From Chlamydiales bacterium (GTDB taxonomy: Bacteria; Chlamydiota; Chlamydiia; Chlamydiales; JAACFD01), in contig JAACFD010000125.1 of NCBI GenBank assembly GCA_009937555.1, positions 1 to 6,236 on the forward strand: a stretch of DNA of 6,236 nt. The letters run 5' to 3'. Position numbers and translations under genes: made by a program. Below the pieces are notes generated by a model that worked only from the letters and a program-made list of their open reading frames with translations, made no database searches and was not told the origin of the DNA. This document shows, one piece after another, positions 1-5,184 of this stretch; the stretch's first letter is position 1; each line of letters starts with the position of its first letter.

Positions 1-2
1 GA

Positions 3-224
3 GATAATATAGAAGTTCTTTCAGCTTTTAGGAGTGATTTTGGAGAGCAGTATGGTGTTGAGATGACAACAGGGCCATTATCAGGCTTACTTAGTAGGGT
101 AGTAGTAGTTCTTGATGAGGAAAACACAGTTATCCACGTAGAACAAGCAAAGGAAATTACTCAAGAAGTGGATTATAATAAAGTACTTCAAGTTTTAGAT
201 GTCTCTAGTAAGTCTACTGTTTAG
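3..224 (+). CDS. tpx: Thiol peroxidase (Tpx), C-terminal fragment; 5' end outside window
   Basis: Tpx is an atypical 2-Cys peroxiredoxin that reduces hydrogen peroxide and alkyl hydroperoxides using thioredoxin. Only the last 73 residues are visible, read in frame from base 3 to a TAG at 222-224. The fragment matches the family's end closely: a segment resembling 'LSAFRSDFGEQYGV', then 'GPLSGLLSR' followed by 'VVVVLDEEN' and a final 'EITQEVDYNKVLQVL' helix. The Arg of 'LLSR' (codon 96-98) corresponds to the conserved Arg near the Tpx active site. The peroxidatic and resolving cysteines lie upstream of the window, so activity cannot be judged. About eight residues (DVSSKSTV) extend past the usual final helix. 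The last 11 bases overlap the convergent lipase-like gene. The family call is from sequence recognition and is strong. Confidence 0.9.
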   Translation, partial: DNIEVLSAFRSDFGEQYGVEMTTGPLSGLLSRVVVVLDEENTVIHVEQAKEITQEVDYNKVLQVLDVSSKSTV

Positions 225-1356
225 CACTAACTGTTAGTGCTTGTTTGACAATATGTAAAATGTTCTTTGTACGACTTTGTTTAAGCTTATCATTATAGTA
301 TTTAATAAAGCTTATAAGGCTTGCATAACGTTTTCTCACTCTGCAGCGGTTCTCTTTCTCTACATCTACTCTGGCTATTAATGACTTGTTTTCGTATGAC
401 TTACAGCCAATATGGTGGCGCCATGGGATGCCACTATCTCGAAAGTTATGCGAGTTTATTTCATAAACATCACCCATTAGTTTACCAACCTTTGAGACAG
501 GGTCAGCATACGTTGTGAATTGAAGCAGGTGAGAATGATTTTTTCCAGCGTGCTCATTTTGCTGATACTGATCTAGCATATCTTTTTCTAAACCAGGGGC
601 ATTAAAAGTGATACTTGGAAAACTGGGATCTTGGCAGATGTACTTTGGAAAATCTACTATAGTTCTAAGTGCAACTGCTCCTCCTTGGCTATAGCCTAAA
701 AGGCGCATTGAAGAGCTGCTTTTGAGTAAACAGGCCAAGCTATTTTTAGAACAATCGTAGAGAGTTCTCCCAGGACCCTTGGTATCACTGCTTTCAAGTA
801 TAGAGCTTATTTTTCTAAAGTTTGTCCCTGGAAATAGGCAGATAGAAGGAAGGTTTTCATAGCGTTTTTTAGCTTTAGGTATGAGCACGTAAAAGGGATG
901 TCCCTTTGCTTTAAAACTATTAAGTTCAAGGCGGTGTATTAACACATGCTTTGCTTTTATAAAGCGGTAGTTTTGCTTGCTGTTATCCAAGATTTCCAGA
1001 GGGATATGGATATGAGTTTTTTTATTATGGGCTTGAAAGTTTAAGCGAGAGAATTCCTTACAGATAATTTCAAAAACCCAAGCACGTCTCCATAGAACTA
1101 GTGATTCTATATCTTTTTGCTCGCAGGTTTTTAATGCTTCTTTAGTGTGTTCGTGTATACAGTCTAATACCTGTTGGATATTTTTAAGTTTGTCTTCCAG
1201 GCAAAGCTTTTTAGAGCGTAAAGAACGAATGTTTTGCTTAAGGAACTTGATTAAGTTCTGAGGGAGCGAAGGTTTATGGACATAGCTTTTAGCTAGTAGA
1301 TTTTGTGCTAGAATAGTATCTATTTTAGCCTTAATGTTTTTCTTTTTTACTACCAT
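214..1356 (-). CDS. Lipase-like alpha/beta hydrolase, 380 aa
   Basis: This is a predicted serine hydrolase whose substrate cannot be read from the sequence. The nucleophile elbow is GYSQGG (221-226), with Ser223 (codon 688-690) as likely nucleophile. A strand plus oxyanion-type turn LFPGTNF lies at 174-180. A catalytic acid candidate is Asp285 in TYADPVSKVG, a pattern like that after the acid in class-3-type lipases. The His would be His303 or one of His314/His315. The hydrolase domain therefore spans about 115-330. Residues 1-110 are lysine-rich and look helical, and residues 335-365 are strongly basic. I see no signal peptide or membrane segment. The ATG at 1354-1356 is supported by a Shine-Dalgarno sequence. 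The 3' end overlaps tpx tail to tail by 11 bp. A cytosolic esterase or a secreted effector are both possible; nothing here decides. Confidence 0.72.
   Translation of the reverse strand: MVVKKKNIKAKIDTILAQNLLAKSYVHKPSLPQNLIKFLKQNIRSLRSKKLCLEDKLKNIQQVLDCIHEHTKEALKTCEQKDIESLVLWRRAWVFEIICKEFSRLNFQAHNKKTHIHIPLEILDNSKQNYRFIKAKHVLIHRLELNSFKAKGHPFYVLIPKAKKRYENLPSICLFPGTNFRKISSILESSDTKGPGRTLYDCSKNSLACLLKSSSSMRLLGYSQGGAVALRTIVDFPKYICQDPSFPSITFNAPGLEKDMLDQYQQNEHAGKNHSHLLQFTTYADPVSKVGKLMGDVYEINSHNFRDSGIPWRHHIGCKSYENKSLIARVDVEKENRCRVRKRYASLISFIKYYNDKLKQSRTKNILHIVKQALTVSAKQ
223..247 (+). terminator. Weak terminator-like hairpin at the tpx stop codon
   Basis: A perfect 8-bp stem, AGCACTAA (223-230) and TTAGTGCT (234-241), encloses a 3-base loop CTG. 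The T-rich stretch TTGTTT follows on the + strand. It begins inside the tpx stop codon and lies wholly inside the 3' coding end of the opposite gene. On the - strand no T-run follows, so it is oriented for tpx. The T-tract is interrupted and the stem is only moderately GC-rich, so termination may be leaky. Confidence 0.5.
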
Positions 1357-1367
1357 GTTCTGTTTGG

Positions 1368-1374
1368 TCCTCCC
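1368..1374 (-). promoter_or_regulatory. Shine-Dalgarno site of the lipase-like gene
   Basis: On the - strand this reads GGGAGGA, a near-perfect match to the anti-SD. It sits 11 bases before the ATG at 1354-1356. The spacing is somewhat long, but there is no alternative in-frame start closer, so it supports the chosen start. Confidence 0.7.
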
Positions 1375-1417
1375 AAGTCCATTCTAATAGATTTTACATT
1401 ATTTTAAAAAAACAAAA

Positions 1418-1456
1418 TTACCTCAGGTAAAGCTCAAGGGCAATTTAAAGCCTGAG
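1418..1456. promoter_or_regulatory. Operator-like palindrome cluster between divergent genes
   Basis: TTACCT-C-AGGTAA (1418-1430) is a perfect palindrome with 6-base arms about a central C. Related half-sites lie next to it: CTCAAGGG at 1433-1440 and CCTGAG at 1451-1456, the latter the exact complement of CTCAGG at 1422-1427. Together this gives three CTCA(A)GG-like copies in under 40 bases. The cluster sits about 62 bp upstream of the lipase-like start and about 50 bp upstream of the + promoter -35. On the - strand, TTACCT (1430-1425) and TAAAAT (1406-1401), 18 bp apart, could be a weak promoter overlapping the palindrome. Binding by a dimeric regulator is inference. Confidence 0.35.
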
Positions 1457-1506
1457 TTAAGATCAATTATAGAGGAGTTGAATATCATAAGTCTTTAAAT
1501 ATAAGT

Positions 1507-1536
1507 TTGATAAAAAAATACTGAATCCCGCATAAT
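1507..1536 (+). promoter_or_regulatory. Sigma-70-type promoter for the 724-residue protein gene
   Basis: A -35 box TTGATA (1507-1512, five of six consensus bases) and a -10 box CATAAT (1531-1536, five of six) are separated by 18 bp. Transcription should begin near 1543, giving a leader of about 50 nt before the ATG at 1593. The predicted start point practically coincides with the upstream TTG at 1542, which argues against that codon as the translation start. Confidence 0.6.
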
Positions 1537-1592
1537 GAGACTTGAGGCGAGGCGATATACCTGACTTTAAAAGAGTTACATTACGGGGGATC

Positions 1593-3767
1593 ATGAAAAA
1601 AAAACGTACACTTACTATTTCAAGAGCTTTAGAAAACCTATCTTATCTAACGGAGAATGATACTTTAGAAGATTCATTTTTAGAGCCAGGTGAAGATAAA
1701 AAAACACTTATTGAAAAGTACTCAAGACCTGAAGAAATTTACAACAAAGTAGGTAATAAAACAGTTGTATTTGTTAAAGACACTTTTAACATAGCTCTTC
1801 AATTTGTAAGGGAGCTACATGCTTATCAAGCCAATGTTGACGATGTTAGCAAAAGTTATGCTTCGGATATTATTCATATGGTTGGAGAGGCTGCAGAGGA
1901 GATAACACGCTCAAGTAACTTATTTCACTATGCTTATAAGGGATGTGATGAACTTGATAAATTGCTCTATTCTCACTATTTAAAAAAGAAACAATTCTCA
2001 GTTAAAAGTAATACTCGCTTAGCTAAAAAAGTTGAAGGAGTTAGGCAAGCTCTTTGGGGAAGTTCAGAAAAAGTGCTCTGCCCTAGAGCAAGGGTAGAAC
2101 ATCAAAGCATTAGCGATGTCTTACTTAGTATAGATGATATCAAAAGAGACTATCCCTATGAACTACTCTATTTAAAAAGAGATGATGGGACAAGGTTTTT
2201 TGAAAATAAAGTTGGCGGTTTAATAAAGCTAGATGGAGCTTATAGAGACTATGAGCAACAGGAGTTTATTGGTAATGACCCCTTTACCAAAGTAAGGGTA
2301 TGGCATGACAAGGGACTGTGTAGTGTATCAGGGCATATGCTTAATAGAGTCAATGAATATGTCTCTGAGTTTTATAGGCAGTATCCTCGTTATAAAGAGC
2401 ATGCAATTGTCCAAGACACACACTTTATGCTTATGGCGCTGAAGCTATCAGCACAAAAGCAGCTATTACTAGAAAATAATCCCCAAAAAAGTTGTTATGA
2501 ATACTTCTTAGATTTTCTTTACTATCTACGGCAGGTCTTGCAATCAAGGGACTACCAAAACTACATTAATCATCCACCTAAAAAAGGTTCTTTCTTTTGT
2601 TATGTTTTAGACTTTATCCACACGCTTTGTTTTATCTTATATACTAGAGAAGAAGAAGGCTCTGATAGTGCTGAAGTGATTGAAGAAATAGAGCAATTAG
2701 CACCTAAAAGCAATAAAAAGAGAAATAGAGCAACTCTAACAGAAGAAATGTCTTCTCGCTATCAGGCATTATCTGAAGTGGTCTCTTCTTTTCCTAATGG
2801 ACCGCTATTTAAAATGTTAGATTATTTACAGACTAATTTTAATCAGACATATGATCCAATACAGCATATTAATTTGCCTCAACGGCTATTTAATTTATCT
2901 ATTGCAGATAAGGAAGTTGCTCTTTTAAGGTTACCAAGTCCAACTTCTCAGGAGTATGTTTCTAAAGCTGAGCTTATTCCAGAGTTTATTGGGTTTTTAA
3001 GGGCTTACCAGCAAGATAGTTTTCAAAGAAAGCATCTTATGATTAACCTACAGGGTAGACTTAACTGGTTAGAAAGAGCGCGAAGTGAGTCGATTGAAGA
3101 GCTTCAAAGAGATGCAGAATTATCCCAGTCAATAACTGTTCTATCTTTAGTTCAAGACTCAGATTTTGTTCACCAACGAGGACCTTATACTAATTTACAC
3201 AATGCAAACACCTTTATGAGGCTTTTATTAGAGAAAGTAAGACAGGAAGAAGGGCAATACTTTTTACCTAAGGTAGTACAAAAGCAACTAAACAGTACAA
3301 GGCTCAAGCAGATTGCAAATTTTGTTCACCGTTTTGCTTTTAAGCAAAAAGCAGAGCTAATGCAAGAAGAGCGGCAGTGCTTTATTGAGATGTTTTACTT
3401 TATTTGTATGACACGCCTTTTAGTATCTGAAGCTCCAAACTCATTTAGCTTTACTTGTAAGGATGCTGTAGATCATGGAATGGCGCGTTCATTTTTATTT
3501 TATACTGGATCAAAACTGCTGCTAGAAATGGAGCAAATAGCATTTAAAGATGTCAAAAGAGTATGGGAATTGATGCTCAGTCCTTCTCTCTTAGTTAGGG
3601 AAAGAGTTTTAAGCTTACCAGTTTACGAAAGCTGTATGCAGACAGTAAGCTTTTTTCAAGAACTTAGCGGTCAATTAAATGATAATGAGGCATTAAAAAA
3701 GGCTTATTTTACAGAGCTTAAAGAACTTATTGGAATAGATCCTAGGAATATTAAGGCGAGTGAATAA
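1593..3767 (+). CDS. Uncharacterised large protein, 724 aa, with a degenerate CX5R-like loop
   Basis: I do not recognise a family with certainty. The start is placed at the ATG at 1593, preceded by a G-rich SD-like GGGGGA (1585-1590). The longer reading from TTG 1542 adds 17 residues but begins at the predicted transcription start. The protein looks soluble and mostly helical, with no signal peptide. An acidic then basic linker at about 353-385 (EEEGSDSAE, later KSNKKRNRA) may divide two halves. Near the C terminus CKDAVDHG (622-629, Cys codon 3456-3458) resembles the CX5R phosphatase loop of Sac-type (CxDCLDRT) and SopB-type (CKSGKDRT) lipid phosphatases, but His628 occupies the Arg position. 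From memory, Chlamydia has a large unknown protein beside its LptF/G-like permeases; homology is untested. The gene is monocistronic, between its own promoter and a strong terminator. Confidence 0.75.
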   Translation: MKKKRTLTISRALENLSYLTENDTLEDSFLEPGEDKKTLIEKYSRPEEIYNKVGNKTVVFVKDTFNIALQFVRELHAYQANVDDVSKSYASDIIHMVGEAAEEITRSSNLFHYAYKGCDELDKLLYSHYLKKKQFSVKSNTRLAKKVEGVRQALWGSSEKVLCPRARVEHQSISDVLLSIDDIKRDYPYELLYLKRDDGTRFFENKVGGLIKLDGAYRDYEQQEFIGNDPFTKVRVWHDKGLCSVSGHMLNRVNEYVSEFYRQYPRYKEHAIVQDTHFMLMALKLSAQKQLLLENNPQKSCYEYFLDFLYYLRQVLQSRDYQNYINHPPKKGSFFCYVLDFIHTLCFILYTREEEGSDSAEVIEEIEQLAPKSNKKRNRATLTEEMSSRYQALSEVVSSFPNGPLFKMLDYLQTNFNQTYDPIQHINLPQRLFNLSIADKEVALLRLPSPTSQEYVSKAELIPEFIGFLRAYQQDSFQRKHLMINLQGRLNWLERARSESIEELQRDAELSQSITVLSLVQDSDFVHQRGPYTNLHNANTFMRLLLEKVRQEEGQYFLPKVVQKQLNSTRLKQIANFVHRFAFKQKAELMQEERQCFIEMFYFICMTRLLVSEAPNSFSFTCKDAVDHGMARSFLFYTGSKLLLEMEQIAFKDVKRVWELMLSPSLLVRERVLSLPVYESCMQTVSFFQELSGQLNDNEALKKAYFTELKELIGIDPRNIKASE

Positions 3768-3801
3768 GGTAGTTAAGAGAAAAAAAACAAATATTTGATT
3801 T

Positions 3802-3827
3802 ATTTCTTAAAGTTTCATTTCTTAAAG
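3802..3827. repeat. 11-bp direct repeat downstream of the 724-residue protein gene
   Basis: ATTTCTTAAAG occurs at 3802-3812 and again at 3817-3827, separated by TTTC, a period of 15 bp. It lies in non-coding sequence between the stop at 3767 and the terminator. It may be a local duplication in AT-rich DNA; no function is evident. Confidence 0.6.
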
Positions 3828-3859
3828 GTCGATAACAGTATTAGTAAAGCACGTTATTC

Positions 3860-3888
3860 AAAGAAATGGTTCTTTCAGCCTTAAAGAA
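3860..3888 (+). other. Overlapping alternative hairpins in the 3' untranslated region
   Basis: AAAGAA (3860-3865), TTCTTT (3870-3875) and AAAGAA (3883-3888) follow each other. The middle segment can pair with either flank, giving two mutually exclusive 6-bp stems with loops of 4 and 7 bases. The arrangement resembles an attenuator, but the stems are AT-rich and weak, and no gene lies downstream on this strand within the window. Confidence 0.25.
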
Positions 3889-3923
3889 TTAGTTGAGAGG
3901 GCGAGTATAACGGCTTTGCCTGC

Positions 3924-3961
3924 AGCGATATAGGATCCTTATTCTATATCGCTTTTTTTTT
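3924..3961 (+). terminator. Strong rho-independent terminator of the 724-residue protein gene
   Basis: A perfect 10-bp stem, AGCGATATAG (3924-3933) and CTATATCGCT (3944-3953), has a 10-base loop and runs into nine consecutive T residues (3953-3961). The T-tract overlaps the alr stop codon on the opposite strand by two bases. It terminates + strand transcription and protects the convergent alr gene. On the - strand the same hairpin follows the alr stop but lacks a T-run, so it would at most stall or cap the alr mRNA. It lies about 155 bp beyond the upstream stop codon, leaving a long 3' UTR. Confidence 0.88.
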
Positions 3962-5150
3962 ATTCAGTTAAAATAAACTTTCTAAAAATTCGTGGGCCTA
4001 GAGAAGAAATAAGCTCATGGGGAATAGTGCCTCCCTTGCTAGCTAAATCTTCAGGGCTTATTGAATTACCACTTTGATCTTCACCAAAAATAATAACTTC
4101 ATCTCCTATTGAAGCCTCAGGTATATCCGACAAATCAATCATAAAGCAGTCCATGCAAATCCTACCTACATAAGGGGCTAATTTTCCATGAATAAGTACC
4201 TCTGCTTTTTGGCTATAGTTAAGGTGTAAGCCATCTGAATACCCTATAGAAACAACACCTATTCGCATGCTATTTTTTGCGGTAAATGTTCGAGCATAGC
4301 CAATAGTATCTCCAGCAAGGCAGTCCCTAACATGAATAAGTTTAGCCTTTAGTGTTAGTGCATTCTTAAGGGGGAGGATATTATTTGAGTCACTTGAGGT
4401 ATAAATACCATACATAGAAAGCCCTAAGCGAACCATGTTAAAACTATAGGAAGGAAAACGTAAAATTCCGCTAGAGTTACAAAGATGTGTCTGAGAAGGA
4501 AGTGATATACCTTGCTCTTTAGCCTTATTAATGAACTTTAGGGTGGTTGTTACTTGTTGTTTAGTAAAATTATCCTCATGGCCTTCTGAAGCTGCTGCAA
4601 AGTGAGAAAACAGGCCAACAACTTCGAATACATCAGCGTTATTAGCATACTTAAGGAGCTCGAGAGCTATTTCTTCTGGAGCGCCAAAACGTGACATTCC
4701 TGTGTCTAGTGAGATATGAACCTTTGTTCGTTTATTTAGCTTTTTAGAATGTTTTTCGATTAGCTTTAGGCGTTCAATTGAATTAACAGCAATTTCAAAG
4801 CCATGTTCAACACAAATTCCTATCTCATTAGGGATAACATTAACTAAAAAAATAGACTGTTTGATACCTGCTTGCTTAAGAGTTAAAGCTTCGTGTGTGT
4901 ATGCTAAACCTATAATATCAATCCCTAACTCATATAGAAAATGGGCAAGGGTAATATTGCAGGTTCCATAACCCTCAGACTTTAGAATAGGCATAATACG
5001 CACATCTTTCCCAATGTGCTCTTTGATAAGCTCTAGATTATATTTTATCTTTGCAAGGTTAATTTCTAAGCAAGCACTCCAAAAATTTGCTTTAGGCTTT
5101 TTGCTATGAGGGGTTGTTAAAATTGCTTTTGATGAAACTGAAGTGCTCAT
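3960..5150 (-). CDS. alr: Alanine racemase (PLP-dependent), 396 aa
   Basis: Alr interconverts L- and D-alanine in the cytoplasm to feed D-Ala-D-Ala synthesis for peptidoglycan. It has the type-III PLP barrel followed by a C-terminal beta domain. Visible landmarks are PLP lysine Lys57 with Tyr61 (KSEGYG), DTGMSR with Arg154, SHFA with His183, CNSSG at 224-228, VRLGLSMYG with Arg241, catalytic Tyr285 in IGYAR, Tyr304 in IGYSDG, and GRICMD at 329-334. Several positions are unusual: the PLP motif departs from the usual KADAYGHG, Ser147 stands where the carbamylated Lys normally is, Ser188 replaces Asp after HFA, and His378 replaces the inner-gate Tyr (IPHE). About 20 extra N-terminal residues precede the first strand. 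The ATG at 5148-5150 is 34 bp after the upstream permease stop, with only a weak GGGG-type SD, suggesting co-transcription. Family assignment is firm; exact substrate is less so. Confidence 0.9.
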   Translation of the reverse strand: MSTSVSSKAILTTPHSKKPKANFWSACLEINLAKIKYNLELIKEHIGKDVRIMPILKSEGYGTCNITLAHFLYELGIDIIGLAYTHEALTLKQAGIKQSIFLVNVIPNEIGICVEHGFEIAVNSIERLKLIEKHSKKLNKRTKVHISLDTGMSRFGAPEEIALELLKYANNADVFEVVGLFSHFAAASEGHEDNFTKQQVTTTLKFINKAKEQGISLPSQTHLCNSSGILRFPSYSFNMVRLGLSMYGIYTSSDSNNILPLKNALTLKAKLIHVRDCLAGDTIGYARTFTAKNSMRIGVVSIGYSDGLHLNYSQKAEVLIHGKLAPYVGRICMDCFMIDLSDIPEASIGDEVIIFGEDQSGNSISPEDLASKGGTIPHELISSLGPRIFRKFILTE

Positions 5151-5184
5151 ATCTGAACCCCACTTGTAAAAGGATGAATAAATT

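Noticed and set aside
1..213. Terminator for the lipase-like gene inside tpx
   Set aside because: No hairpin followed by a T-run was seen on the - strand in this stretch.
321..518. 65-residue reading frame on the + strand
   Set aside because: It lies antisense within the well-supported lipase-like gene, has no SD and no recognisable domain; it is a shadow frame.
1541..1553. Tandem GAGGC repeat near the predicted transcription start
   Set aside because: Only two 5-base units; too short to be meaningful.
3780..3799. CAAATATTTG palindrome next to an A-run (T-run on the - strand), as a possible terminator for alr
   Set aside because: The arms are purely AT-rich at the centre with no room for a loop, so a stable hairpin is unlikely, and it lies about 160 bp beyond the alr stop.
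3893..3911. Possible small-RNA promoter (TTGAGA and TATAAC)
   Set aside because: The two boxes are only 7 bp apart and no acceptable -35 exists at 16-18 bp from TATAAC.
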